A stretch of DNA of 64,000 bases from Mesorhizobium sp. NZP2077. GTDB lineage: Bacteria; Pseudomonadota; Alphaproteobacteria; Rhizobiales; Rhizobiaceae. The position numbers were made by a program, and so were the translations under genes. Location of the stretch: NCBI RefSeq assembly GCF_013170805.1, contig NZ_CP051293.1, forward strand, positions 1,550,001-1,614,000. Reading direction: 5' to 3'. The notes under the pieces are model-generated. The model did not search any database. It saw only the letters and a program-made list of their open reading frames with translations, and was not told where the DNA came from. Every line of letters begins with the position of its first letter. Position 1 is the first letter of the stretch. This document shows, piece after piece, positions 9,556-17,596 of the stretch.

Positions 9556-10571
9556 TCTTTGCGCGCGGCGGGTTTCGGCAGACGCTGTTCGCCGTCATAG
9601 CCCTGTTCGCCGGCGTGGCTTCGGCGTCAGCCGGCTCAGCCTCGGTCGAGCCCATCGAAGTCTCGGCCCGCCCGATCACCGAATTCCATATTGGCCGCAC
9701 CGACAAGCAGTTCGGCCCGCTCGAATTCGTTGGCGGGCTGGAATTGACCTCGCCATCACGCGACTTTGGCGCGTTGTCGGCCTTTCGGTTTCTGAAAGCG
9801 GGCAGCGATTTTATCGGCGTGGCCGACACCGGATACTGGTTCTTCGGCACGGTGGCCCGCGACGCCGACAAGCGACCCGTGGGCATCCAGAACTTCCGCA
9901 TGCAGCAGATGGTCGACCAGAAGGGTCAGCCGATCGACGAGAAATGGGAAGTCGATGCCGAAGGCCTCGCGGTCAAGGACGGCATCGCCACCGTTGGTTT
10001 CGAGCGCAACCATCGCGTCGCTCAGTTCAAGATCGACCCGGCAAACATGAAGGCGCCGTTCCGGCAGCTGGATTTTCTGGTGCCGGCGCGGGAACTGCGC
10101 CAGAACCGCGGCTTCGAGACCGTCACCCACGCCAATGCCAATGGCCAGCATCAGGGCGGCCTGGTCGTGGTCTCGGAAAAGAGCCTCGACAAATCAGGCA
10201 ACATCTATGCCGCCATCATCGAAGGGCCACACAAGGGTGTCTTCACCGTCAAGCGCAACGGCGACTTCGACATCACCGATGGCGCCTTCCTGCCGGATGG
10301 CGACCTTTTGCTGCTGGAGCGCAGCTTCTCGATGGCTGGCGGCCTCAAGATGCGGCTGCGGCGCATTTATGGCGAGAGCGTCGAGAAGGGCGCTGTCGCC
10401 GACGGACCGGTGCTGCTGGAAGCCGACATGGGCTACCAGATCGACAATATGGAAGGGCTCGACGTCTGGACCCGCGACGACGGCGCGCTGATGGTGTCGC
10501 TGATCTCCGACGACAACCATTCGATCCTGCAGCGCAACCTCTACCTGGAATTTATCCTGCATCAGGATTGA
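9552..10571 (+). CDS. Exported esterase-like-activity-of-phytase family protein
   Basis: A 339-residue protein with a probable Sec signal peptide (Phe-rich hydrophobic segment about residues 8-27 ending Ala-Ser-Ala). The rest resembles the phytase-like beta-propeller family (esterase-like activity of phytase): [55 protein letters not shown] and [12 protein letters not shown]. Its ATG overlaps the cobT stop (ATGA), so it is probably co-translated with cobT although no role in B12 synthesis is known. The substrate is unknown; a periplasmic phosphoester hydrolase is possible. Confidence 0.82.
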   Translation: MIFARGGFRQTLFAVIALFAGVASASAGSASVEPIEVSARPITEFHIGRTDKQFGPLEFVGGLELTSPSRDFGALSAFRFLKAGSDFIGVADTGYWFFGTVARDADKRPVGIQNFRMQQMVDQKGQPIDEKWEVDAEGLAVKDGIATVGFERNHRVAQFKIDPANMKAPFRQLDFLVPARELRQNRGFETVTHANANGQHQGGLVVVSEKSLDKSGNIYAAIIEGPHKGVFTVKRNGDFDITDGAFLPDGDLLLLERSFSMAGGLKMRLRRIYGESVEKGAVADGPVLLEADMGYQIDNMEGLDVWTRDDGALMVSLISDDNHSILQRNLYLEFILHQD

Positions 10572-10638
10572 GCGGTGCTCCAACTGCGAATCTGAAGTTG
10601 ACGGTTTCAACGGCGGGTTTGGTTTGGTTTGATACCTT

Positions 10639-10761
10639 CCCCCACTCCGTCGCCGTAGCGCCGCCGCGCCATCAAATCGCCTGGCGCTGCGACGGACACA
10701 TAGGCGGAGAACTGTTACCCATCTATTGGCTGGAAACGAGCGAAGGTCGACGGAGTGGGGG
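10639..10761. repeat. Interrupted inverted repeat in an intergenic gap
   Basis: A perfect 14-base inverted repeat: CCCCCACTCCGTCG at 10639-10652 and its reverse complement at 10748-10761, separated by about 95 bases. It lies in the 276-base gap between the phytase-like gene and the ArsR-type regulator, which otherwise holds only the regulator promoter. It may be a decayed mobile miniature element or a long hairpin ending the upstream transcript. Confidence 0.6.
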
Positions 10762-10811
10762 TCGACTGCCCCACCCCTCGATTGCGCTCGCCAAAACACT
10801 TTAGTGGAGAC

Positions 10812-10840
10812 TTGACAATTGTCGCTGCCAGCGCAATACT
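10812..10840 (+). promoter_or_regulatory. Promoter of the ArsR-type regulator, with operator-like palindrome
   Basis: TTGACA at 10812-10817 is a perfect -35 box; 17 bases later AATACT (10835-10840) matches the -10 consensus at four of six positions. The expected transcription start is at about 10846-10848, essentially on the ATG at 10848, so the message may be leaderless. GACAATTGTC at 10814-10823 is a perfect palindrome overlapping the -35, a plausible autorepressor site. Promoter and palindrome are seen; their use is inferred. Confidence 0.6.
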
Positions 10841-10847
10841 CAAGTCC

Positions 10848-11216
10848 ATGCTTAACTATTCCGAGATCGACAGCATTCTTCGCGCTCTTGTCGAGCCGAC
10901 CCGCCGGCAGATCCTGGAACGGTTGAGCCGCGGACCGGCCACCGTCAGCCAGCTGGCGGAGCCGTTCGGCATGACCTTTGCCGCCGTGCTGCAGCATCTG
11001 CAGGCGCTGGAAGCCTGCGGGCTTATCCGCAGCGAAAAGATCGGGCGGGTGCGCACCTGCCGGATCGAACCGGGCGGGCTCGCCCCGCTCGCCGACTGGA
11101 TTGCCGAACGCCGCATACCAGCGGAACGCCACCTCGACCGGCTTGGCCAGATTCTGGCCGAGCCAGACCCATCCCCAAAAGGCCAATCCCCCAAGAAGAA
11201 TCAGGAAAAGGACTAA
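10848..11216 (+). CDS. ArsR-family winged-helix regulator
   Basis: A 122-residue ArsR/SmtB-type repressor: IDSILRALVEPTRRQILERL, then the recognition helix region VSQLAEPFGMTFAAVLQHLQALEACGLI and a wing ending in RTCRIEP. No cysteine metal-binding pair of the SmtB kind is seen, so it probably responds to something other than metal. It lies 5 bases before an AHSA1/SRPBCC gene, a very common pairing in which the regulator controls the operon. The ATG at 10848 lies at the predicted transcription start, and no ribosome site is visible. Confidence 0.88.
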   Translation: MLNYSEIDSILRALVEPTRRQILERLSRGPATVSQLAEPFGMTFAAVLQHLQALEACGLIRSEKIGRVRTCRIEPGGLAPLADWIAERRIPAERHLDRLGQILAEPDPSPKGQSPKKNQEKD

Positions 11217-11221
11217 CAGCA

Positions 11222-11707
11222 ATGAACCAGATCGCCCCCGTGAAGGACGAGCAGTCCGTCATCCACTCCACATTCACCATCGAGCGGACCTATCCGCAAT
11301 CGCCGGCCAAGGTCTTCCACGCCTTTGCCGACAAGGCCACGGTGCGGCGCTGGCGGGTCGAAGGCGACGGTTTCACCGTCGTCGAATTCAGCTTCGATTT
11401 TCGCGTCGGTGGCGGCGAGGTGTCGCGCTTCAGCTATGGTGGCGGCCCGGAGATCAGGCTCGACGCGCAGTTCCAGGACATCGTTGCGGACCAGCGCATC
11501 GTGTTTTCCTACCGGATGGCAATCGGGCCACAGCCCATGTCGGCATCGCTGACCACTGTGGAGCTGGCGCCTTCGGGTGACGGCACGCGGCTGACCTATA
11601 CCGAGCAAGGCGCGTTCTTCGATGGCGTCGATTCCGCCAAGGGGCGGGAGGAGGGAACCCGGGGCCTGCTCGAGGCCCTTGGCGCGGAACTCCAGAAATC
11701 AAAGTAA
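11222..11707 (+). CDS. SRPBCC (AHSA1-like) family protein
   Basis: A 161-residue START-like lipid/ligand-binding fold protein of the AHSA1 group. Typical features are FTIERTYPQSPAKVFHAFADKATVRRWRVEG at the start, a central DFRVGGGEVSRF turn, and a C-terminal helix beginning RLTYTEQGAFFDGVDSAKGREEGTRGLLE. Such proteins bind small hydrophobic ligands or act in stress responses. It is paired with the ArsR-type regulator 5 bases upstream and has a GGA-containing spacer only; the ligand is unknown. Confidence 0.88.
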   Translation: MNQIAPVKDEQSVIHSTFTIERTYPQSPAKVFHAFADKATVRRWRVEGDGFTVVEFSFDFRVGGGEVSRFSYGGGPEIRLDAQFQDIVADQRIVFSYRMAIGPQPMSASLTTVELAPSGDGTRLTYTEQGAFFDGVDSAKGREEGTRGLLEALGAELQKSK

Positions 11708-11735
11708 ACCTGAATGCCGCCAGCGACGGCTTCGG

Positions 11736-12416
11736 TCAGGACCGTGAGCCGTTGGTGGCGATCCAGATGACATGGCGCGCGCCACGCTTGCCGTTGGCGC
11801 GCGTGTTGACCTCGTCGACCGCGAAGCCCGCTTGCTTCAGCCGCCTGACAAAGCCGCTGTCCGGCCCCTGCGACCATACCGCCAGCACGCCGCCGGGCTT
11901 GAGGGCAATGCGCGCTGCGCCGAGACCTGCCAGGCTGTACAGGGCGTCATTGCCCTTGTGGACGATGCCTTCGGGGCCATTGTCGACGTCGAGCAAAATG
12001 GCGTCCCAGGCTGCGGTCTCGGACCGTACCAGCTGCCCGACATCGGTCTCCTCTATGGTGACGCGGGGATCGTCGAGACAGCCGCCAAACACCTCGGCCA
12101 TTGGGCCGCGTGCCCAGGCGACGACCGCCGGCACAAGCTCGGCGACAACGATTTCGGCATCGTTGCCCAACTCGGCCAAGGCGGCGCGCAATGTGAAACC
12201 CATGCCAAGCCCGCCGATCAGGATCCTCGGCTGGCGATGGCCCGTGATCCTTTCACAGGACAGTTTCGCCAGCGCTTTCTCGGAGCCGCTCAGGCGGCTG
12301 TTCATCAGCTCGTTGGTGCCGAGCATAATCGAGAATTCGCTGCCGCGTCGCTTGAGGCGAAGTTCTCGGACACCATCCCCGGTCTTTGCCGAATCGAGCT
12401 GGACCCAGGGGATCAT
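11736..12416 (-). CDS. Spermidine-synthase-like SAM-dependent protein
   Basis: A 226-residue Rossmann-fold protein related to spermidine synthases. ILIGGLGMGFTLRAAL (about residues 65-80) is the nucleotide-binding loop, VVAELVPAVVAWA holds the acidic residue that binds the ribose, and AILLDVDNGPEGIVHKGNDALYS resembles the catalytic-Asp segment. The N-terminal domain is very short compared with true SpeE (about 290). It could be an aminopropyltransferase or simply a methyltransferase-like enzyme. It ends the short minus-strand run after yhhQ (3 bases apart), so it may share the yhhQ transcript. Confidence 0.75.
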   Translation of the reverse strand: MIPWVQLDSAKTGDGVRELRLKRRGSEFSIMLGTNELMNSRLSGSEKALAKLSCERITGHRQPRILIGGLGMGFTLRAALAELGNDAEIVVAELVPAVVAWARGPMAEVFGGCLDDPRVTIEETDVGQLVRSETAAWDAILLDVDNGPEGIVHKGNDALYSLAGLGAARIALKPGGVLAVWSQGPDSGFVRRLKQAGFAVDEVNTRANGKRGARHVIWIATNGSRS

Positions 12417-12419
12417 GGT

Positions 12420-13100
12420 TTAGACGGCCACGGCGGGCTGGCTCCAGCGGGCGGCGAGCAGCCGGTAGGGGATGAGCGCGACCACGGCGATGATCAGCTT
12501 CACCGAGAGGTCGCCGAGCGCCCAGGAGACCCAGCGCATGGCGTCGACGTGGAAGACACCCATCAGCGGCGCCGTCTCGAGCGCAAAGCTGTCATTCGGG
12601 CCGACGAAGGCAAAAGCGGCCGAGAAAGCGATGGTGAAAAAGACCATGGTGTCGAACACCGAGCCGACCAGCGTGCCGACGATGGGCGCCCGCCACCAGC
12701 TCTGCCGGCGCAGCCGGTTGAACACGATGACGTCGAGCAGTTGGGCGGACAGGAACGCGGCGCCCGAAGCCGCGGCAATGCGCACCAGCCGGTCGGCTGC
12801 GGTCTCGAATTCGATCAGGCCATGGCGGAACAGGAAGGGCGGAACCAGGATCGAGCAGACCACCGCTGTCATGAAGCCGACAAAGACGATCCTGCGCGCC
12901 ACGGCGGGCCCGTAGCGGCGGTTGGCGAGGTCGGTGACCAGGAAGGAGAAGGGATAGGTGAAAGCGCCCCAGGTGAGCAGGTCAGCCAGCGACAGGCCGC
13001 CGATCTGGCCCTGCATCGGGAACTGCACGAGAATGTTCGACGCCACGACGACGAGCGCCATGGCGGCCACGAAGGGCAAATATCTGGAGAAGGAACTCAT
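12420..13100 (-). CDS. yhhQ: Queuosine precursor transporter (YhhQ/VUT family)
   Basis: A 226-residue inner-membrane protein with about six hydrophobic helices that imports the queuosine precursors preQ0/preQ1. Family features are the first helix RYLPFVAAMALVVVASNILVQFP, LLTWGAFTYPFSFLVTDLANRRYG (the conserved TYPFxFLxTD motif) and SVFDTMVFFTIAF. The ATG at 13100 follows directly after an A-run that, with the 20 bases before it, resembles a preQ1-I riboswitch (separate entry), which fits the proposed substrate. The spermidine-synthase-like gene lies 3 bases downstream. Confidence 0.92.
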   Translation of the reverse strand: MSSFSRYLPFVAAMALVVVASNILVQFPMQGQIGGLSLADLLTWGAFTYPFSFLVTDLANRRYGPAVARRIVFVGFMTAVVCSILVPPFLFRHGLIEFETAADRLVRIAAASGAAFLSAQLLDVIVFNRLRRQSWWRAPIVGTLVGSVFDTMVFFTIAFSAAFAFVGPNDSFALETAPLMGVFHVDAMRWVSWALGDLSVKLIIAVVALIPYRLLAARWSQPAVAV

Positions 13101-13126
13101 TTTTTTATCCTGGGTAATGGAACCAG
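13098..13126 (-). promoter_or_regulatory. Candidate preQ1-I riboswitch overlapping the yhhQ start codon
   Basis: Read on the minus strand from 13126: CUGG, loop UUCCAUUAC, CCAG, then GAU and an A-run leading into AUG. CUGG (13126-13123) can pair with CCAG (13113-13110) as P1. Loop bases CAUU (13119-13116) are complementary to AAUG (13101-13098), forming an H-type pseudoknot that would bury the start codon. The UUC after P1, the C immediately before the P1 3' strand (the base that pairs with preQ1 in the family) and the A-rich third loop match the class I preQ1 layout. It is a few bases shorter than the known 33-34 nt aptamers. Proposed mode: preQ1 stabilises the pseudoknot and blocks translation. 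Confidence 0.62.
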
Positions 13127-13209
13127 CGGAGCATCATACCGACCGGGCGACGCTCGCTTCGTAGGTGAGCACCGGATGTCGAACCTTGCGGATCTATCCG
13201 ATGCCCCGA

Positions 13210-13248
13210 GGCCAACAAGGTTGGCCAGAGGCCAACAAGAGATTGGCC
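13210..13248 (-). terminator. Tandem hairpins after rpmB
   Basis: Two adjacent stem-loops: GGCCAAC-AAG-GTTGGCC (13210-13226) and GGCCAA...TTGGCC (13230-13248). They lie 30-70 bases behind the rpmB stop on the minus strand. No U-run follows, so intrinsic termination is uncertain; they could pause transcription or protect the rpmB mRNA 3' end. Confidence 0.4.
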
Positions 13249-13278
13249 AGGGCGGTCGTCCCCCGCCTCTATCCGATG

Positions 13279-13575
13279 TTACGCAGCGACCTGTTCGGCC
13301 AGCTTCTTGGCGATCTGCTTCTTCAACAGACGCGCGCGCTGCGACAGTTCCTTGACGTCGGCCTTGGCCAGGAAGGCGTCGAGACCGCCGCGATGTTCGA
13401 CCGAACGCAGCGCATTGGCCGAGATGCGCAGGCGCACATTCTGGTTCAGCGCTTCCGAAATCAGCGTCACATTGACGAGGTTCGGCAGGAAGCGACGCTT
13501 GGTCTTGTTGTTGGCGTGGCTCACATTGTTGCCGGTCTGGACTGCCTTGGCAGTGAGTTCGCAGGTGCGGGACAT
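13279..13575 (-). CDS. rpmB: 50S ribosomal protein L28
   Basis: A 98-residue ribosomal protein of the large subunit. [29 protein letters not shown] is the typical alphaproteobacterial L28 N-terminus, and the basic C-terminus ending [13 protein letters not shown] fits. The first Cys remains, but the other zinc ligands are not seen, as in the zinc-free form. The frame is open upstream to 13734, but the ATG at 13575 is fixed by the family N-terminus. It stands alone, with the DUF3108 gene divergent. Confidence 0.96.
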   Translation of the reverse strand: MSRTCELTAKAVQTGNNVSHANNKTKRRFLPNLVNVTLISEALNQNVRLRISANALRSVEHRGGLDAFLAKADVKELSQRARLLKKQIAKKLAEQVAA

Positions 13576-13674
13576 AATTCTAACCTTCAATTCTCTCGGG
13601 ACCTGCCAAACCTTTGTGCCCACGCCGGGTGGCGCGCGGTTCTGGTCAGGCGGCCTTATGGAAAAAGTTGGCGT

Positions 13675-13703
13675 TCCATAGTTGCATTTCGCAGGGGCGT
13701 CAA
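13675..13703 (-). promoter_or_regulatory. Probable rpmB promoter
   Basis: On the minus strand TTGACG (13703-13698) is followed after exactly 17 bases by TATGGA (13680-13675), a strong -35 and partial -10 for the housekeeping sigma factor. It would give an rpmB leader of about 90-100 nucleotides. No other promoter-like pair was seen in the divergent gap. Confidence 0.5.
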
Positions 13704-13834
13704 GCTCCGGCTTGCCCACGGAAGCGCCCGGCATTTCATATTAAGGCCGGATTTCATCCTATAAGCGGTCTCATAGGGACATGCCAGACCGGAGTTGCCC
13801 GCCTCCGGTCGAAAATCAAGGATCCGATCCCGCC

Positions 13835-14623
13835 ATGCCTCGTTCGTCTCAAGCCCTCGCTGCCGTGCTTGCCATCGCCTTGCCGTCCACCGCGTCGGCG
13901 GCCTCACCGCAGTCCTTCAAAGGCGAATACACGGTCTCCTTCTTTGGCCTCTCCATCGCGAGATCGACGTTCTCAAGTCATTATGAGAACGGCGCCTACG
14001 CGATCGAAGGCAGCGTAACCGCCGCGGGACTGGCCAAGCTGTTCGACGACACGCGCGGCACGATCTCGTCCAAGGGCACGATTTCAGGCAAAAAGCTGCT
14101 GCCGCAGGCATTTCGTGCCGACTACACCTCCGGCAAGAAGGCGTCGGTGGTCGACATCCGCTTCACCAATGGTGCCGTGACTTCGACGCAGGTCATCCCC
14201 GCTCCGGGCAAGCGCGACCCCAATGCCTGGGTGCCGATCGGCGCCGGCGACCTGGCTTCGGTGCTCGATCCGATGGCCGCCACCGTCGTCCATGCCGACA
14301 GCCTCGACCAGGTCTGCGGCCGCACGGTCAAGTTCTATGATGGCGAGATGCGCGCCGACCTGACACTGACCTACGTCTCGAAAGGCACGATCTCGGTGCC
14401 GGGCTACAAGGGCGATACCATCACCTGCCGGATGGGTTTCGAGCCGGTCGCGGGCTATCGCAAGGGCCGCAAGGCGCTCAACTATCTCAAGAACAAAAGC
14501 CGCATGATGGTGACGTTTGCGCCGCTCGGCCAAACCGGCGTATATGCGCCGATCCACGCCACGGTCGGAACGCAGATCGGCACCTTGACTATCAACGCCG
14601 GGCGTTTCGAAGCGGTACAATAG
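13835..14623 (+). CDS. DUF3108 domain exported protein
   Basis: A 262-residue protein with an N-terminal signal peptide (SSQALAAVLAIALPSTASA) followed by a DUF3108 domain filling the rest: FKGEYTVSFFGLSIARSTFSS, VTAAGLAKLFDDTRGTISS, RADYTSGKKASVVDIRF and a C-terminal YAPIHATVGTQIGTLTI. DUF3108 proteins are predicted periplasmic beta-rich proteins of unknown function, often beside rpmB in rhizobia, as here. The ATG at 13835 gives the signal peptide at once, so it is preferred to the in-frame ATG at 13781. Confidence 0.85.
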   Translation: MPRSSQALAAVLAIALPSTASAASPQSFKGEYTVSFFGLSIARSTFSSHYENGAYAIEGSVTAAGLAKLFDDTRGTISSKGTISGKKLLPQAFRADYTSGKKASVVDIRFTNGAVTSTQVIPAPGKRDPNAWVPIGAGDLASVLDPMAATVVHADSLDQVCGRTVKFYDGEMRADLTLTYVSKGTISVPGYKGDTITCRMGFEPVAGYRKGRKALNYLKNKSRMMVTFAPLGQTGVYAPIHATVGTQIGTLTINAGRFEAVQ

Positions 14624-14665
14624 GCGCGCCCCTCGGGACAGAAAGGGTGCGCCACTGGAGAGGAC

Positions 14666-15580
14666 ATGGCGCGCGCAACACTGATCGGTTTTTCTGCGGT
14701 CGCCATGTGGGCGCTTTTGGCGCTGCTCACCGATGCGTCCGGCAAGGTGCCGCCGTTCCTGTTGTCGGCGATAACCTTCTCGATCGGCACCGGGGTCGGG
14801 CTTGTCGCACGGCTGTTCATGCCGGCCGCCGACAAGAGCCAGAAAATACCGCCCCAGGTGTGGCTCATCGGCATTGCCGGCCTGTTCGGCTACCACTTTT
14901 TCTATTTCACCGCTTTGCGCAACGCGCCGGCGGTCGAGGCGAGCCTGATCGCCTACCTATGGCCGCTGCTGATCGTGCTCGGTTCGGCGCTGATGCCGGG
15001 CGAAAAACTGGCGTGGAATCATGTCGTCGGCGCGCTGCTCGGCCTTGCCGGCACCGTGCTGATCGTCACCAAGGGCGGTGGGCTGGCCTTTGATGCGCGC
15101 TACGCCTTCGGCTACGCCATGGCCGCCGTCTGCGCCGTGCTGTGGTCATCCTATTCGCTTTTGTCGCGGCGGTTTCCCTCGGTGCCGACCAGCATCGTCA
15201 CCTGGTTCTGCGCGGCAACCGCCGGGCTGTCGCTCATCTGCCATCTGGCGCTGGAACAAACGGTGCTGCCTGATAGCACCGGCCAGTGGCTGGCGGTGCT
15301 TGGCCTTGGCCTGATGCCGGTGGGCGCTGCCTTCTATGCCTGGGACATTGGCGTCAAACGCGGCAACATCCAGGTGCTGGGCGCGGCAAGCTATGGGGCG
15401 CCGCTTTTGTCGACGCTGGTGCTGATCGCGGCCGGCGTTGCCGAGCCGTCGCTGCGCATCCTCGCCGCCTGCGTGCTCATCACCGGAGGCGCAGCACTGT
15501 CGGCGAAGTCGCTGTTCCTGCGCAAGCCGGCCGCGGCTGAGAGCGGAGCCGAGGGATCCGAAAGCGGAGCCGGAGCATGA
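14666..15580 (+). CDS. EamA/DMT-family exporter, YddG-like
   Basis: A 304-residue inner-membrane protein with about ten hydrophobic helices in two EamA repeats. The first helix FSAVAMWALLALLTDASGKVPPFLLSAITFSIG and FGYHFFYFTALRNAPAVEASLIAYLWPLLIVL resemble YddG, which exports aromatic amino acids. The final 20 residues are a hydrophilic Ala/Glu/Ser tail. GGAGAGGAC precedes the ATG. The stop overlaps the next ATG by 4 bases, so the two membrane proteins are translationally coupled. Substrate is inferred from resemblance only. Confidence 0.85.
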   Translation: MARATLIGFSAVAMWALLALLTDASGKVPPFLLSAITFSIGTGVGLVARLFMPAADKSQKIPPQVWLIGIAGLFGYHFFYFTALRNAPAVEASLIAYLWPLLIVLGSALMPGEKLAWNHVVGALLGLAGTVLIVTKGGGLAFDARYAFGYAMAAVCAVLWSSYSLLSRRFPSVPTSIVTWFCAATAGLSLICHLALEQTVLPDSTGQWLAVLGLGLMPVGAAFYAWDIGVKRGNIQVLGAASYGAPLLSTLVLIAAGVAEPSLRILAACVLITGGAALSAKSLFLRKPAAAESGAEGSESGAGA

Positions 15581-16251
15581 CGATGCCATTCGACGGCGGC
15601 ATAGAAGCCAATGCCAATGCGACGCTGATCTTCTCGCTGGTGGCGGCGGTGATCTACGCTTTCACGCTGGGCGTGCCACCGAGCCTCGCCCGCTCGGCGG
15701 CAAAGACGCTCGCGGTGGCGATGCTTGCCGTGCTGGCGGCGCTGCAAGGTGGCCCGCTGTTGCTGATTGTGGCGCTGGCGCTCAGCGCGGTGGGTGACGC
15801 CTTCCTGTCGCGCGACGGCGAGAAGGCGTTTCTCGGCGGGTTGGCCAGCTTCCTTGTCGCCCACATTGTCTACATCGCCCTGTTCCTGCGCAGCGGTGGC
15901 GGGGTGGGATTGCTTGGCGCCGAATCCTGGCGCGGGGCGATCGCACTGGCACTGGCGGTGTTCGTGGTCGTCATGCTGGCGGCGCTCTGGCGTCGCGTCG
16001 GCCCCAGCCTGCGTATTCCGATCGCCTGTTATGTCGTGGCAATCCTGGCGATGGGCATGGCGGCGCTGACCACCAACAGCGCCTGGGTCATCGGTGGCGC
16101 GGTGCTGTTCATGGCCTCGGACGGGCTGCTCGCCACCGAGAAATTCCTGGTAGCGGCCATCTCGCCGCATCGCGGCTGGATGCGTTTGGCCGTCTGGGTG
16201 TTGTACTACGCCGCCCAGCTCGCGATTACGCTGGGGTTCCTGCTCGGGTAG
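15577..16251 (+). CDS. Lysoplasmalogenase (YhhN/TMEM86 family)
   Basis: A 224-residue protein of about eight hydrophobic helices from the YhhN/TMEM86 family, whose animal members cleave the vinyl-ether bond of lysoplasmalogens. Characteristic segments are LSAVGDAFLSRDGEKAFLGGLASFLVAHIVYIALF and AVLFMASDGLLATEKFLVA, carrying the conserved acidic residues (GDxxLS and SDxxLA). The bacterial role may be membrane lipid turnover. Its ATG overlaps the exporter stop (ATGA). Its last 26 bases overlap the convergent cupin gene. Confidence 0.85.
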   Translation: MTMPFDGGIEANANATLIFSLVAAVIYAFTLGVPPSLARSAAKTLAVAMLAVLAALQGGPLLLIVALALSAVGDAFLSRDGEKAFLGGLASFLVAHIVYIALFLRSGGGVGLLGAESWRGAIALALAVFVVVMLAALWRRVGPSLRIPIACYVVAILAMGMAALTTNSAWVIGGAVLFMASDGLLATEKFLVAAISPHRGWMRLAVWVLYYAAQLAITLGFLLG

Positions 16252-16666
16252 GTTGCCAGCCCGGTTCGGCCAGTTCGAAGGCGGCGAAATCAAAACCCGG
16301 TGCGACGGTGCAGCCGACCAGCGTCCATTCGCCGAGGCTGCGCGCCGATTGCCACCAGCCCGCCGGTACGACGATCTGCGGCCGTTGGCCCGCGGCGAGT
16401 TCGATGCCGAGCACCTGCTCGATCACGGCTGTATGTTCTTCCCATATCGACAGTGCCAGCGGCGCGCCGGCATGGAAATGCCAGACCTCGGCGGCATCCT
16501 TGACCCGATGCCAGGCCGAAAGCTGATGCTGTTCCAGCAGGAAATAGATGGCGGTCGAATGGCCGCGCGTGCCACCGGCGCCATCGCGAAAGGTTTCCGC
16601 GTACCAGCCGCCTTCCGGATGCGGCTGCAGTCCGAGTGTCGCGATGATTTCCGCGGAGCTGGTCAT
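16226..16666 (-). CDS. Cupin DUF985 family protein
   Basis: A 146-residue single-domain cupin of the DUF985 group. LGLQPHPEGGWYAETFRD at the N-terminus and YFLLEQHQLSAWHRVKDAAEVWHFHAGAPLALSIW (cupin motif 1 with its His residues) are typical; the second half GWWQSARSLGEWTLVGCTVAPGFDFAAFEL is diagnostic. Function is unknown; a metal-dependent epimerase or sugar-binding role is possible. It starts at the ATG at 16666, 20 bases after the gloB stop, probably in one transcript with gloB. Its 3' end overlaps the lysoplasmalogenase gene by 26 bases, tail to tail. Confidence 0.88.
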   Translation of the reverse strand: MTSSAEIIATLGLQPHPEGGWYAETFRDGAGGTRGHSTAIYFLLEQHQLSAWHRVKDAAEVWHFHAGAPLALSIWEEHTAVIEQVLGIELAAGQRPQIVVPAGWWQSARSLGEWTLVGCTVAPGFDFAAFELAEPGWQPTRAGTPA

Positions 16667-16686
16667 GGTCTCCGAAATCCCGGGGT

Positions 16687-17454
16687 TCAGAAATTGTCCT
16701 TGCGCTTGCGGATCTCGGCGAACACCTCGGCATCCCCAGCCTTTTCCATGCCGAGATGCTTGCGGATCGCCGGATCGTGCCAGCGCAGGAAGGGATTGGT
16801 CGACAATTCCTCGCCGATCGTCGTCGGCAGTGTCGGCTTGTTGTCGGCCCGCAGCGCCTCGATCCGGGCGGCGCGCTCCTTCAAGGCCGAATTGGTAGGG
16901 TCGACTGTGAGTGCGAAACGGGCGTTGGCGAGCGAGTATTCGTGGCCGCAGTAGATTGTCGTCGCGGCCGGAAGGGCGGCAAGTTTCTTCAGCGATTCGT
17001 ACATCACCGGCGGCTTGCATTCGAACAGTCGCCCGCACCCCAACGCAAACAGCGTGTCGGCGGTGAACGCCACTTTCGATGCCGGCAGGTGATAGGAAAC
17101 GTGGCCGGCGGTGTGGCCGGGGGTGGCGATCACGTCGATGCGCTCATCGCCGAGATGCAGCACGGAGCCCTCTTCGACGGTTTCGTCGATGCCGGGAATC
17201 TTGGCCTTTTCCGCTTCCGGGCCGATGATGCGCAGCTTGAAGCGGTCTTTCAGCGCCATGTTGGCTTCGACATGGTCCATATGATGATGCGTGGTCAGGA
17301 TCATCGTCGGCGTCCAGCCGGTGCGCTTGATCGCGGCCAGAATCGGTGCTTCCTCGGGCGCGTCGATGATCGCGGTCTGCCCGCTTTTGGGGTCATGCAC
17401 CAGCACGCCGAAATTGTCGCTACGGCACATGAACTGTTCGATTTCGACCGCCAT
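16687..17454 (-). CDS. gloB: Hydroxyacylglutathione hydrolase (glyoxalase II)
   Basis: Cytoplasmic enzyme that hydrolyses S-lactoylglutathione, ending methylglyoxal detoxification. The 255-residue product has the metallo-beta-lactamase metal motif His-His-His-Met-Asp-His (about residues 56-61), the later metal ligands in TPGHTAGHVSYHL, the bridging Asp in FTADTLF and the His of YCGHEYSLANARFAL. The C-terminal substrate domain ends NPFLRWHDPAIRKHLG. Length is normal. It is divergent from the methyltransferase gene. Confidence 0.95.
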   Translation of the reverse strand: MAVEIEQFMCRSDNFGVLVHDPKSGQTAIIDAPEEAPILAAIKRTGWTPTMILTTHHHMDHVEANMALKDRFKLRIIGPEAEKAKIPGIDETVEEGSVLHLGDERIDVIATPGHTAGHVSYHLPASKVAFTADTLFALGCGRLFECKPPVMYESLKKLAALPAATTIYCGHEYSLANARFALTVDPTNSALKERAARIEALRADNKPTLPTTIGEELSTNPFLRWHDPAIRKHLGMEKAGDAEVFAEIRKRKDNF

Positions 17455-17596
17455 CGCATCTCTCCATTTGTCGCCGCAGACATAGGGCGCCTAAGCCCGG
17501 ATGTCATCCCGGAGATGACAAATGTCACTCCTCCAAAGTCGGCCTCATCCGAGCGCCTTTGTTGAATCCGGCCGATATCACGGCTACATCCCTCAC

